Assembly (NCBI GenBank): GCA_937884915.1
Contig: CALAAN010000292.1
Span: forward strand, 1-39,517
Direction of reading: 5' to 3'
Source: an uncultured Oscillibacter sp.
Lineage (GTDB): Bacteria > Bacillota > Clostridia > Oscillospirales > Oscillospiraceae
DNA: 39,517 bases
Under the pieces are notes generated by a model. That model saw nothing but the letters and a program-made list of their open reading frames with translations. It had not been told where the DNA came from and did not search any database. The translations under genes and the position numbers were made by a program. Positions 1 through 7,573 of the stretch are shown here, piece after piece. Position 1 is the stretch's first letter. The number at the start of each line of letters is the position of its first letter.

Positions 1-459
1 GCCCTCGCTTCCCTCGCCGAGCTTCGTAGCGTCCAGCACCGGGATGCGCGCTGCGGCGAGCGTACCGGACGTGATGGCCGACGCTGCGTGCGTGTGGCTC
101 GCCGGAGCGCCGCCGAGCGCCGCCGCCGTCACCTCCGCGGCGAGCTTTGCGAGCGTGATGCTCCCGTCCATAACGCTGCCCTGCGTGATCTCCTGCATCG
201 CCACGATGATCTCTTCGAGCGCCGACTGGATGTTGTCTGCCGAAAAGCCGGAGATCGCCGTGATGCCGAGCTGCCCGGCCGCTCCCGTTCCGGTCAGCTC
301 GTCAAGAAGCGCGTTGAAGCGCTCTCTCACCACCGCCGTCACCAGCGCGTCGAATACCTTTTTGTTCTGCGCCGCCGTGCCGGTCAGCTTGTCGGGCTGG
401 CTCTGCACGCCGTTCGCGGCAATGGCGGCTTCCGTGATCTTCTGTTCCTGTATGCTCAT
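1..459 (-). CDS. Tail fibre/receptor-binding protein, N-terminal part (runs off left edge)
   Basis: This frame begins MSIQEQKITEAAIAANG behind an AAGAGGTG ribosome site and stays open to position 1. Continuing into the right end of the window keeps the frame (codons GGC at 3..1, then GGC GAG GGA AGC from 39517), giving a joined protein of about 273 residues whose C-terminal part is the 39155..39517 entry. The protein is rich in alanine, threonine and glycine and contains an SHTHAASAITSGTLAAARIP stretch, a pattern common in phage fibre shafts. It starts 8 bases after the stop of the nozzle-like gene, so it belongs to the tail part of the late operon. The fibre role rests on composition and position, not on a recognised fold. 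The apparent truncation is caused by where the circle was opened. Confidence 0.8.
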   Translation of the reverse strand, partial: MSIQEQKITEAAIAANGVQSQPDKLTGTAAQNKKVFDALVTAVVRERFNALLDELTGTGAAGQLGITAISGFSADNIQSALEEIIVAMQEITQGSVMDGSITLAKLAAEVTAAALGGAPASHTHAASAITSGTLAAARIPVLDATKLGEGSEG

Positions 460-467
460 TTTTCTCT

Positions 468-2327
468 TCACCTCTTTGCGTAATTGCCTGTGACATAGTG
501 CTTTGTGATCTGAAAGATACCGAACCCCTCGTTCGGCTCGGCGTTCCGGACGATGACCTGCAAGCGCTTGTAGTTTTTTACCTTGCGGTTGAGAAAGATC
601 TCCTGCGGGCTCTCGTCCGTGTTGAACGTGATCCGCTCAAAATCGATGTCGGAAAAGTCCAGAATGTCCATCGGCTTTCCGGCGACCTTCTTTTCGTGGC
701 CGCCGGTGCGGTCGGCACGGATGTATACCTCGGCGCTCGAGCGCGCATACGGCTTGATCGTCACGCAGCAGCCGCGCTTGAGCAGCGTTTTGAGAATGGC
801 GGGCGTGCCGTCATCGTCATACTTCGTCGCCCATACCGCGGATATGGCCGCGCCGTCGTCGCTGTAGCGGCTCATGGCCTCGACGTCCGTGTTGAATTTG
901 CAGATCCGCCCGTCCGCCGTGCCGAAATACAGCGATTCTTCCGCGCCCGCTCGTCGGTTCATCCAGCAGGACGCCGGGATGTTCTCAAAGTAGTAGCCTT
1001 CGTACACGTAGTCGCCGAGCGCTGCGCTCCGGTAGCTCTTGTTCTGCCGCCCGTCCAGCGCGTAAACGTGGCCGTTCGGGAAGGCAAGCATGTACATGCC
1101 GTTCCAGATCACCGCCTCGGCCTTTTCCCGCTCCGGCTCGTCGTTGAGAAGGTTGTTTACGTAGAAGCTGCGCCCCTGCGTGATCTTCTCGCTCGTATAC
1201 GAGTTTGTGGCCACGGCCATCACCCCGGTACGCGATAGGAAGAGAGGGTCGTCCAGCAGGGAGGCAAAGCTCCCCGGCGCGATGGATCCGACGCCCGCCA
1301 CGGCCTGCTGCTGCGGCTGCGCGATCTCGCTGTCCTGCAATTCCGCCGTGCGGAGATAGATCGTGCTGTCCTGCCCGTTGTCCTCCTTCACGATGCCGAG
1401 TGACTTTCCCAGCCGGCAGTACCCGAGGATCGCCGTTGCTTCGCTCCCGACCTCGTTGTACAAAAGGTCCGGGAAGTACGTCGGATCGTTCATCCCGCTC
1501 GTCCAGTCCACGTTCGGTAGGTCTGAATTTCCGGAGAGCACCGCGCGGTCGTTCGTTCCGATGCCGTAGGTCGTGATGATCGTGCACTTGTCGATGCGGT
1601 CGGTGTAGCCCTCCACCGTGTGCGGAAACTGCACGACCAGTCCGTCCTCCGAACCGGCCAGCGGCTTTGCCGGGGCCGTGGTCATCTTGACGATGCCCTT
1701 CTCGCGGTCGAGCGTGAACGCCGTCGTCTCCTCTCCGAACACCCAGACTTTGACTGTGCCGGTCGCGTCGATATCCCCGTCGAGCTGAAATTCCTTTGTT
1801 GTGCCGTCCGTCTGGAAGGCGTTCTTCCGGTACGGCGTGAGCATGTTTACGTTCTCGTAGCTCTGCCCGCCGCCGGACGGCATGCGCGTGATAACGGTCG
1901 TAGGGACGTAGGCGTTCTGTGAGGCTCTGTGCGCCGCTGTGCCGTCGTATACGTAGAATCCGCCCCCCGTTACTATCCAGAGCTTCCCGGCCAGATACGC
2001 GGCGTGTGAGCGTCTCTCCGGCAGCCCCGTGAGGATCTGCGCCGGCGCCGTCTCATCGTCCCAGGCGTAGAGCACCGTTCCGATGTGGGCGAGTTTTTTC
2101 TCCGCGCCGTTGAACTTTCCGGCGAACAGGCCGTATACCGGCTTGTCCTTCTTCCACAGTGTCCGCCAGCCGAGCCGCTTCTGCGGCATTCCGCCGCCGT
2201 CCGCCACGATGTTCGTGCACAGCGGACTTCGGGAATAGTCCACGAGCGACGGGTCTGTGGAAAAGTCCGCGCCGCGGAACGTCTTGTATACGCGCTGCCG
2301 GATGCTGACTCCGGTTTTCTTCGCCAT
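468..2327 (-). CDS. Tail nozzle/stabilisation-type protein
   Basis: This 619-residue protein has many short beta-strand-like blocks of the kind LYAWDD, LWIVTGGGFYVYDG and MYMLAFPNGHVYALDG, suggesting a beta-propeller. Short-tailed phages carry proteins of this size and style that plug or extend the tail tube and stabilise packaged DNA; here the assignment is by texture and position. It starts 3 bases after the stop of the 185-residue connector gene and precedes the tail fibre, which is the expected place for a tail tube/nozzle protein. The N-terminus VYKTFRGADFSTDPSLVDYS resembles the opening of such phage proteins. I see no catalytic motif. A general tail protein of other function cannot be excluded. 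Confidence 0.62.
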   Translation of the reverse strand: MAKKTGVSIRQRVYKTFRGADFSTDPSLVDYSRSPLCTNIVADGGGMPQKRLGWRTLWKKDKPVYGLFAGKFNGAEKKLAHIGTVLYAWDDETAPAQILTGLPERRSHAAYLAGKLWIVTGGGFYVYDGTAAHRASQNAYVPTTVITRMPSGGGQSYENVNMLTPYRKNAFQTDGTTKEFQLDGDIDATGTVKVWVFGEETTAFTLDREKGIVKMTTAPAKPLAGSEDGLVVQFPHTVEGYTDRIDKCTIITTYGIGTNDRAVLSGNSDLPNVDWTSGMNDPTYFPDLLYNEVGSEATAILGYCRLGKSLGIVKEDNGQDSTIYLRTAELQDSEIAQPQQQAVAGVGSIAPGSFASLLDDPLFLSRTGVMAVATNSYTSEKITQGRSFYVNNLLNDEPEREKAEAVIWNGMYMLAFPNGHVYALDGRQNKSYRSAALGDYVYEGYYFENIPASCWMNRRAGAEESLYFGTADGRICKFNTDVEAMSRYSDDGAAISAVWATKYDDDGTPAILKTLLKRGCCVTIKPYARSSAEVYIRADRTGGHEKKVAGKPMDILDFSDIDFERITFNTDESPQEIFLNRKVKNYKRLQVIVRNAEPNEGFGIFQITKHYVTGNYAKR

Positions 2328-2330
2328 GGC

Positions 2331-2888
2331 TCACCCCCGGAACAGGCTCTGCGCGATGCGCCGGTTCTCGCCCGGCTGCGTCGTTTTGAGCAGACTCGCC
2401 TGGTAGTTGTACATCTGGAGCATCGCGCCGTAGTCCATCACGAGATCCGGGAGGAGCTGCTGCGCCGCTACATAGTACGGCATGCACTCGCAGGCGTCCT
2501 CGGCGATCTCGAATTCATAATCGTCCGCCGCGTCCGCGCCGATGGTCCGCGGCTGCGCGTAGTACTCGACGATCACCTCTGAAGCGCTGCCCTCCGGGAT
2601 GATGATCTGCCCGCTCCGCCAGCGGAAGCGGTTCGTCGCCGGGCGGCCGTCCGCCCACACGCGGTAGAGCGCGTAGAAGTCGTCCGGCATGTCGTAGGCC
2701 GTCACGCCGGATACCGGCCGGATCGTCTCCTCCCGAACGATCTTCTTGATCTGCGCAAGCGTCTTCTGCGCCATGTCGAAGAACGCGGTCATCTTCTTCT
2801 CGATGTCCTCGTCGTGCTCGATCTCGCCGCCCGCGCTGTGCTCGTCGAGGAGCATGTATACCTTGTTTTTCGCTTCTCCGAGCGTCAT
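2331..2888 (-). CDS. Head-tail connector/adaptor protein
   Basis: This 185-residue protein begins MTLGEAKNKVYMLLDEHS and has a helical first half followed by strands such as YDMPDDFYALYRVWADGR and IIIPEGSASEVIVEYY. The shape (N-terminal helices, a beta domain, C-terminal helices ending near QYNYQASLL-type residues) fits the neck adaptor or tail-tube adaptor proteins that sit between portal and tail. Its position between holin and nozzle-like gene, with only 3 bases before the latter, supports a structural role. The start is fixed by an AAGGAGG site 8 bases upstream. I do not recognise a specific named family. Confidence 0.55.
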   Translation of the reverse strand: MTLGEAKNKVYMLLDEHSAGGEIEHDEDIEKKMTAFFDMAQKTLAQIKKIVREETIRPVSGVTAYDMPDDFYALYRVWADGRPATNRFRWRSGQIIIPEGSASEVIVEYYAQPRTIGADAADDYEFEIAEDACECMPYYVAAQQLLPDLVMDYGAMLQMYNYQASLLKTTQPGENRRIAQSLFRG

Positions 2889-2904
2889 GTTGATTCCTCC
2901 TTGC

Positions 2905-2936
2905 GGAAACAGGGCGAGTCGCCCCGCCCTGTTTCC
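2905..2936 (-). repeat. Perfect 12-bp hairpin between holin and connector genes
   Basis: GGAAACAGGGCG (2905..2916) pairs perfectly with CGCCCTGTTTCC (2925..2936) across an 8-base loop. It sits in the 58-base gap between the holin stop and the ribosome site of the next gene. No U-tract follows on the minus strand, so it looks more like an RNA-processing or stability element than a classical terminator. Confidence 0.55.
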
Positions 2937-2946
2937 TTCCCAAATG

Positions 2947-3402
2947 TCAGTTGTCCGGCGGGGCTTCCATCTCCGCCTTCTTTTCGGCGGTCTGTTTCAG
3001 ACGGTCGAGCAGCTTCATCAGAAATCCCGGCATAGGCACGCCGATCTTCCCGCTGTTCTCCAGAATGGAGATAAGTTCGTTGATAATGAGCCACACGATC
3101 ACCAGCAGACCCACAATGAAATTCACATCCAGCTGTACGCCGAGCTTGCCGCCGAGCATCGTGATGAGATAATCAATGCCCATGCCCACGGCCACGATCA
3201 TCAGATAGAAAACCTTCTTGATCACGCCCTGGATCCCTTTGCGGCTTGAAAGCTCCTTGTTCATCCACGCCGCCGTCATTCCCGTGACGTAATCGCAGAT
3301 CATCACCGCGATCAGTACCGCCACCGGGATAACGAGCTGGCGGAGATACGCCATCAGCGCCGCCGCAGCGGCCGTGATGATCGCTTTCCAGAAGTTGTCC
3401 AT
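2947..3402 (-). CDS. Holin
   Basis: This 151-residue protein has three to four hydrophobic segments: about residues 8-38 (ITAAAAALMAYLRQLVIPVA onward), 60-85 (KKVFYLMIVAVGMGIDYLI) and 93-112 (VNFIVGLLVIVWLIINELI). A charged tail follows (KQTAEKKAEMEAPPDN). The central CDYVTGMTAAWMNKELSSRK block is typical of the phage toxin-secretion/lysis holin family (phage_holin_4). Holins oligomerise in the host membrane late in infection and release or activate the endolysin. The endolysin here is not adjacent; it lies about 6 kb downstream through the window ends. The start has an AAAGGAG site 8 bases upstream. Confidence 0.85.
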   Translation of the reverse strand: MDNFWKAIITAAAAALMAYLRQLVIPVAVLIAVMICDYVTGMTAAWMNKELSSRKGIQGVIKKVFYLMIVAVGMGIDYLITMLGGKLGVQLDVNFIVGLLVIVWLIINELISILENSGKIGVPMPGFLMKLLDRLKQTAEKKAEMEAPPDN

Positions 3403-3414
3403 ACCGTTCTCCTT

Positions 3415-3678
3415 TCAGTCCAGCAGCAGGAACCGCACGTCCGTGGATGCCGCCGAAGCGACGACCGCCAGCTCTCCGGCGGCGAACGGCACCTGCAGCA
3501 CCGTGTTGGCCGGAACGGGGAAGCCCGCCGCGGCGGTCAGCGCCTTGTTCGGGTCATACGGCGCGATGTACACGACGTTCGCGCTGTTGTTGGAAACAAC
3601 GGCGGTCTGACAGTGGCAGTCCACCTTCGTCTCCTTCGTGCCCGCCGCAACGGCGAGCACGCGGTCAATTTTCATCAT
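3415..3678 (-). CDS. Small virion-associated protein of unknown function
   Basis: This 87-residue protein begins MMKIDRVLAVAAGTKETKVD and is mostly beta-strand-like, with the end VVASAASTDVRFLLLD. I do not recognise a family. It lies between the major capsid gene and the holin, 12 bases before the holin start, and is preceded by an unusual cluster of hairpins. Position suggests a head-completion or capsid-associated role; this is inference. Two consecutive ATG codons are available at the start; the ribosome site AAAGGA serves either. Confidence 0.6.
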   Translation of the reverse strand: MMKIDRVLAVAAGTKETKVDCHCQTAVVSNNSANVVYIAPYDPNKALTAAAGFPVPANTVLQVPFAAGELAVVASAASTDVRFLLLD

Positions 3679-3707
3679 ATTCGTTTCCTTTCTCCTGCCT
3701 CGCAGAG

Positions 3708-3867
3708 TTTGCGCCCGCAGGCGCAAAAGGATTTTAAATCGTTTTCTCCGGCGACATGTGCGTCGGAGAAAACTCTTCTCGGCCTGCAAACGTGCGAGCG
3801 CAGCGAGTGCGCTGCAGCAGGCCGCATCCCCATCGACGGAAAGCCCAGCGAAGCGGGTTTCCGTCGA
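3708..3867. repeat. Cluster of four hairpins between major capsid gene and next gene
   Basis: The 191-base gap after the capsid stop is filled with inverted repeats. TTTGCGCC (3708..3715) pairs with GGCGCAAA (3720..3727). GTTTTCTCCG (3741..3750) pairs with CGGAGAAAAC (3764..3773). GGCCTGC (3781..3787) pairs with GCAGGCC (3817..3823). TCGACGGAAA (3833..3842) pairs with TTTCCGTCGA (3858..3867), extended by a CCC/GGG pairing past a one-base bulge. No reading frame with a ribosome site is visible. The elements look like REP-type hairpins; in the late transcript they would form strong RNA structures just downstream of the capsid message. Confidence 0.75.
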
Positions 3868-3869
3868 AA

Positions 3870-4829
3870 TCAGCCCGGATCGCCGAAAATGATCTGCCGC
3901 GCGTCGCCCCAGCCCACGCCGAAGTCGGCATACGCGGTGTAAAGATCGATCAGCGGGTTGTCCTGCTCCTGCTGCATGACGGTCGGGCGCGTGTTGTAGA
4001 CGATGTTCACGATCTCCTTCATCAGTCGGCGGTCGCACACCGCCCACTGTTTGCCCGTGAAGCCGTCCGCGCCGCCGCCCATGACGATGTAGCGCATGCC
4101 GTACACGGGGTTCGCGGCATTCGTGTTGTCGTCCGGGTTCAGCATGGGCGTCAGACGGGAGTTCTCTCCGAACATCTTCTTCGCCTTTTCCTCCAGTTCC
4201 GGCGCGATGAGCACCGTGTCGAGATCGCACAGGAACGGCATGCCGTCCGGCGTCACGAAACGGTTGGCGCGCGCCTGCGCCGCCGTAATAGCGGAGACCG
4301 AGAACGCGTCCGTGGAGACGTTGGAGTACGTACCCGCATCCGCGTCTACCTCAAAGCGGCGGCCCTGCGATCCGCGCGAGGCGACAGGGTGCGCGGCGTT
4401 GGCCCAGCTCACGCCGTCGCCGCCGTTGTGACGGCCGTCGGTGTTCCAGGCGTTGGCGAACATGCGCAGCACATGCAGATACACCGTGATCGCCATGCTG
4501 TCGCCGAGCTTCGTGCCGACTTTCTTCGTTTCGCCCATCTTGTCGATCTTCGCCTGCTTGTAGCCGACAGGGACGGAAAGCGTGTACTCCACCGGCGTGA
4601 TCACAGTCTTAAAGCCGCGGTGCAGCTCGGCGGTGTTCAGGTTGTTTCCGTCATAGACCATCGCCTCTCCGTAGCCGCCGGAGCCGGTCAGCTCATAGTC
4701 GATGCTCTTGGCGTTCACCTCGCCCACGACGGGCGAGAGCTTATTGAGACGGTCGGCATACGCAAAGTCGAACGCCTTGCCGACAAACTTGTAGTTGTCG
4801 GTCTTCCAGTTTCCGAAATTGTTAGGCAT
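3870..4829 (-). CDS. Major capsid protein
   Basis: This 319-residue protein begins MPNNFGNWKTDNYKFVGKAF after a strong AAGGAGGG site. It carries blocks typical of phage major capsid proteins: VYDGNNLNTAELHRGFKTVI, RFVTPDGMPFLCDLDTVLIA and the C-terminal VYNTRPTVMQQEQDNPLIDL. It most probably adopts the HK97 fold. Order (scaffold, decoration, capsid) and spacing of 12-13 bases between genes agree with a capsid module. The hairpin cluster immediately downstream may set its mRNA 3' end. I see no sign of truncation. Confidence 0.85.
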   Translation of the reverse strand: MPNNFGNWKTDNYKFVGKAFDFAYADRLNKLSPVVGEVNAKSIDYELTGSGGYGEAMVYDGNNLNTAELHRGFKTVITPVEYTLSVPVGYKQAKIDKMGETKKVGTKLGDSMAITVYLHVLRMFANAWNTDGRHNGGDGVSWANAAHPVASRGSQGRRFEVDADAGTYSNVSTDAFSVSAITAAQARANRFVTPDGMPFLCDLDTVLIAPELEEKAKKMFGENSRLTPMLNPDDNTNAANPVYGMRYIVMGGGADGFTGKQWAVCDRRLMKEIVNIVYNTRPTVMQQEQDNPLIDLYTAYADFGVGWGDARQIIFGDPG

Positions 4830-4842
4830 TTTCTTTCCCTCC

Positions 4843-5514
4843 TTAGGTCAGCGCATGGCCGATCGCCATGAGCTTAATGGTGCCGCGCTCGTAGTCGTGG
4901 CCGATGCAGCGGATCTTCGTCGCGCCGACGGTCTTGAGCGTGATGCCGAGGCGCTTGTCGCCGAGACTCGCAACGCCGCCGATCGCGGCGCCGATCACGG
5001 GGTAGACTTCGTACACGTCGCCCGCGGACGGCGTGCCGCCGCTCGCTTTCGTCATCACCGTGCCGGTCTTGGTGTAGTCGGTCACGACGATCTGCGTGCC
5101 GAGCGCGTCGGTGTTCGTGCTGTTCGCTGCCTTCTCCTTCAGGACGAGGATCGCGTTGTTGAAAGCGTCGTCCGCGGCGGCGGCGTCCACATCGCCTTCC
5201 GCCGGTACAATGGTCGCGGCGCTGCCGGAGGCGGCCTTGATCGTCGGCGCCGGGCACTCGAAGATGAGCGTCGGGTTGTCGCAGACAAGGATCTCCTTGC
5301 CGTTCGCGCGCAGGTTGAGCGCGTCCTCCTTGCCGGAGTGGAACTCCGCGGCAATGCCGAGGATACCGCCGGTCTCCGCAGCGGCGGCCAGAACGACCTT
5401 GCCGGCGGAAAGCTTCACCACGGCGCCCGCGTCGATCACGGTCGCCGCGTCAATGGGGTAGTTGCGGGCGGTCTGCAATACGCTGCCGCCGTCCGCATTC
5501 TGTACAGGATGCAT
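4843..5514 (-). CDS. Capsid decoration/head-stabilising protein
   Basis: This 223-residue alanine- and glycine-rich protein begins MHPVQNADGGSVLQTARNYP and carries a short-strand pattern (KLSAGKVVLAAAAETGGILG) seen in capsid decoration proteins. It lies 12 bases from the scaffold and 13 bases from the capsid gene, which is the usual place for a head-decoration protein. It ends LKTVGATKIRCIGHDYERGT then KLMAIGHALT. The identification rests on order and sequence style, so a different capsid accessory role is possible. Confidence 0.6.
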   Translation of the reverse strand: MHPVQNADGGSVLQTARNYPIDAATVIDAGAVVKLSAGKVVLAAAAETGGILGIAAEFHSGKEDALNLRANGKEILVCDNPTLIFECPAPTIKAASGSAATIVPAEGDVDAAAADDAFNNAILVLKEKAANSTNTDALGTQIVVTDYTKTGTVMTKASGGTPSAGDVYEVYPVIGAAIGGVASLGDKRLGITLKTVGATKIRCIGHDYERGTIKLMAIGHALT

Positions 5515-5526
5515 GATGTTCTCCTT

Positions 5527-6324
5527 TCATCGTTTCAGAAATTCTTTGGCGGTCATTTTCATCTGCGGGTAGCTGCGGTTCCATTCGTCAAGCTCCCGCT
5601 GCTGGGCGGCCGTCAGCCCATCCGATACGCCGCCTCCGCCCGCTCCCGTGGAGCGTTCGGCCTTTGCGGCAGACTTTTCCACCGCCTTTGCGGCGGCGTC
5701 CTCTCCGACAAGCTCCTTCCAGTCGTCGTACAGGTCGCCCAAAGGCTCCTTCCCGTAGCGGCTGCCGCAGAAGCGGCGGAATTTGTCGTTCGCGTCGAGC
5801 TTGCGGAGGTCCACGTCCGGGTGCTCCCGGAGGAATGCCGCGGCGTCCTGGGCTACCCAGTCGCTCCGGCGCTTCGCCTCGGCCTCGGCCTTCTCTTTCT
5901 CTGCCCGCTCGCGCTTCTGGCGTCGGACGACCTCTTTGGCGTCCTCTTCCTCTTCCAGATCCTCCACGGTGCGTCCGCTCTCCGCCGCGGCCTTTTTGAG
6001 CCGCGCCGCGCGGGTCTTGTCGGCATAGGATTCCAGCACATCCAGCGAGTCGATCGCCCCGCCGCCGTCCGGATCGCTCAGCCCCAGCTTGGCCACCGCC
6101 GCGCCGTAGCGTTCCGCTGCCTTCTTGAAGCCCGCCGCCTCTCCGGCCTTGCGCGCCGCCTGGTATCTGGCGTTTTCCTCCCGGCTCTGTCTGGCAGGTT
6201 CGGCGGCCTCCTGCTTCTTTTCGCCTGCGGATCCCTCCGCTTCAGCTCCGGTCTCCTCTGCGGTCACGACGCCGCCCTCCGTGCCCTCTTCCGGAGTTTC
6301 GACTTCCATGTTCTCGATATCCAT
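5527..6324 (-). CDS. Capsid scaffold protein
   Basis: This 265-residue protein is highly charged and rich in E, K, A and R, with a long central coiled-coil region around residues 95-165 (TRAARLKKAAAESGRTVEDL, then EEEEDAKEVVRRQKRERAEK). It has an acidic N-terminus and a C-terminal helix ending PQMKMTAKEFLKR, the usual layout of phage scaffolds in which the C-terminal helix binds capsid. It precedes the decoration and capsid genes. No protease domain is visible. The start has AAAGGA 8 bases upstream. The 245-base stretch upstream holds a terminator (6493..6516) and no convincing consensus promoter, so the promoter of the capsid module is unclear. Confidence 0.78.
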   Translation of the reverse strand: MDIENMEVETPEEGTEGGVVTAEETGAEAEGSAGEKKQEAAEPARQSREENARYQAARKAGEAAGFKKAAERYGAAVAKLGLSDPDGGGAIDSLDVLESYADKTRAARLKKAAAESGRTVEDLEEEEDAKEVVRRQKRERAEKEKAEAEAKRRSDWVAQDAAAFLREHPDVDLRKLDANDKFRRFCGSRYGKEPLGDLYDDWKELVGEDAAAKAVEKSAAKAERSTGAGGGGVSDGLTAAQQRELDEWNRSYPQMKMTAKEFLKR

Positions 6325-6492
6325 GCGGGGTTCCTTTCTGCCGCTGTACTGCCGCGGCCGCGATGTATTTTTGCTTGCTGATGAAAGGTTAACCCGAAAT
6401 ATCTGTCCGTGCTCGGCGACTTTTTTGTTGATTTTTCACGAATCGTCAAACCCATTGGTACAACAGGCGGTTTCAGCCCCGAAAACAGCAAA

Positions 6493-6516
6493 ACCGGAGC
6501 GGTTTCCCGCTCCGGT
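6493..6516 (-). terminator. Rho-independent terminator before scaffold gene
   Basis: ACCGGAGCGG (6493..6502) pairs with CCGCTCCGGT (6507..6516) around a 4-base loop. Read on the minus strand it is followed by TTTTGCTGTTTT. It would end the mini-operon of the RHH gene, the cysteine-rich gene and two microproteins before the scaffold, unless late transcription is antiterminated. Confidence 0.8.
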
Positions 6517-6569
6517 CGAAAAATTTCTGTGAAATATTACCCGTGATTATAATCCTGTTTGCGTTACTC

Positions 6570-6689
6570 TCATGCCGCCTTTAAGAAGCTCCGTATGAAC
6601 CGCAGCGCCTCGTCGTCCGTGTCGGCCAACAGTCCGATGATCTCCTCGATGGTCTTTTCCCGCTCGATGGTTGCCGTATTGCTTTTCAT
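6570..6689 (-). CDS. 39-residue microprotein, EALRFIRSFLKAA family
   Basis: The frame encodes MKSNTATIEREKTIEEIIGL followed by LADTDDEALRFIRSFLKAA, with an AAAGGAG site 9 bases upstream. It is predicted to form two helices. The last 14 residues and the EKxIxEI block match the 33-residue protein at 20152..20253 elsewhere in this genome, so both are members of one family and unlikely to be chance frames. The gene directly upstream (6704..6811) encodes a third protein of similar design. Function unknown; short helical proteins of this kind are frequent in Clostridia mobile elements. Confidence 0.7.
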   Translation of the reverse strand: MKSNTATIEREKTIEEIIGLLADTDDEALRFIRSFLKAA

Positions 6690-6703
6690 GCCCCAGACTC
6701 CTT

Positions 6704-6811
6704 TCAAATCATTCCCAACAGGAAGAAATACACCCGCCGCAGCGCCCGTATATCCATCCGGCGCAGCATCCGCACGATCTCCTCGATTTTCGTCTCTGTA
6801 TCGTTATTCAT
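6704..6811 (-). CDS. 35-residue helical microprotein
   Basis: The frame encodes MNNDTETKIEEIVRMLRRMD and ends IRALRRVYFFLLGMI. The pattern IEEIxxLLxxxDxxALRxxY plus a hydrophobic tail is the one I associate with short helical proteins of Firmicutes phages and integrative elements. It shares the layout (acidic helix, D, ALR, aromatic) of its neighbour at 6570..6689. The ribosome site is a GAAAGGAA stretch upstream. Function unknown; a small DNA-binding or adaptor protein is possible. Confidence 0.65.
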   Translation of the reverse strand: MNNDTETKIEEIVRMLRRMDIRALRRVYFFLLGMI

Positions 6812-6933
6812 ACTCTCTGTTCCTTTCTCCCGCGAAACGGAACGCATCACAGCCTCCCGTTTCGCGTCTTTCGTATTTTTTCTCTATCACAGCGAGGATT
6901 TTTTGATTTTCGCGGTCAGGGAATATATTTACC

Positions 6934-7182
6934 TTACCCGACCGTCTCGCTCGTCTCCGCCTCGTTTATAGCGCTGTTTTTTCTCAACATCGAAGCTGCG
7001 ATCCGCGCCTTCTGTTCTTCCGTCCGTTTGGCCTTTTTCCGGAAAGGATTCTTCCCGAAGCGGAACGGCCACAGTGGGCAGTTGCTCTCACAGGGGCATA
7101 GCTCTACCTGCTTCATGCTGCCGCAGCAGCAGTCAAGGCATTTCTCACGGATGACTTTTACCGGGTTTGTGCTTTTGGGCAT
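6934..7182 (-). CDS. Cysteine-rich small phage protein
   Basis: This 82-residue protein begins MPKSTNPVKVIREKCLDCCC and carries the block VELCPCESNCPLWPFRFGKN. This is a recognisable small phage protein of Firmicutes with a conserved pattern (IRexCLdCCgG, then CPxxxCPLxPFRFGKNP), probably binding zinc or another metal. Its function is not known to me. The ATG at 7182 has a near-perfect AAGGAGG site; the longer upstream frame starting at 7227 lacks one. It follows the RHH gene in the same short transcription unit. Confidence 0.78.
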   Translation of the reverse strand: MPKSTNPVKVIREKCLDCCCGSMKQVELCPCESNCPLWPFRFGKNPFRKKAKRTEEQKARIAASMLRKNSAINEAETSETVG

Positions 7183-7318
7183 AGAAAAACCTCCTTCAAA
7201 TTGTCCTTGACCTTTGAAAGAGGGCATAGTAATATTATTTACGCCCTCCTTGCAAAAGGTCGGTAATGGGTCTCCCTGTGTTGTCAGTCCGCCAAGATAG
7301 CCAACACGGGGGGATTTT

Positions 7319-7498
7319 TTATTCTTCCTGTTTCAGACGGTCGTACACCGACTTGATACCCTGCCGGATAATGTCGGCCTTGCTCTGCCCGGTTTTCTCC
7401 GCGCAGTACTCCAAGCGGTCTACATCCTCCTGCGACAGTCTAACGCGGGTGCTAAGCTGCTTCGGGTTGTCGGTGGGTCTGCCTGTTCGTGGAGACAT
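7319..7498 (-). CDS. Ribbon-helix-helix regulator
   Basis: This 59-residue protein begins MSPRTGRPTDNPKQLSTRVR and continues LSQEDVDRLEYCAEKTGQSK, then ADIIRQGI. A beta-strand with alternating polar residues (QLSTRVRLS) precedes two helices, the MetJ/Arc/CopG layout. It should bind DNA as a dimer. Its promoter region (7516..7559) contains a 12-bp inverted repeat over the -10 box, so it probably represses itself and perhaps the cysteine-rich and microprotein genes downstream. The start at 7498 has a GAGGTGA site; an extension to 7525 would begin inside the operator. It is unusual to find such an autoregulated gene inside a late structural operon. Confidence 0.8.
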   Translation of the reverse strand: MSPRTGRPTDNPKQLSTRVRLSQEDVDRLEYCAEKTGQSKADIIRQGIKSVYDRLKQEE

Positions 7499-7515
7499 TG
7501 TATCACCTCTCTTTC

Positions 7516-7559
7516 GTATCCACATAAGTCATTATATATTATGTGGATACATATGTCAA
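7516..7559 (-). promoter_or_regulatory. Consensus promoter with operator for RHH gene
   Basis: On the minus strand TTGACA (7559..7554) and TATAAT (7536..7531) are separated by exactly 17 bases. A perfect 12-bp inverted repeat, GTATCCACATAA (7516..7527) and TTATGTGGATAC (7539..7550), spans the -10 box and start site. It is the likely binding site of the RHH protein encoded 18 bases downstream. Confidence 0.85.
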
Positions 7560-7573
7560 TACACAAACGCAAA

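Noticed and set aside
4795..6381. A 528-codon plus-strand open frame across the capsid module
   Set aside because: It is antisense to well-supported capsid, decoration and scaffold genes, and its composition (R, H, V, L rich) is that of a high-GC shadow frame.
6325..6492. A promoter for the capsid module
   Set aside because: A TTGACG is present on the minus strand, but no -10 at suitable spacing follows, so I do not call it.
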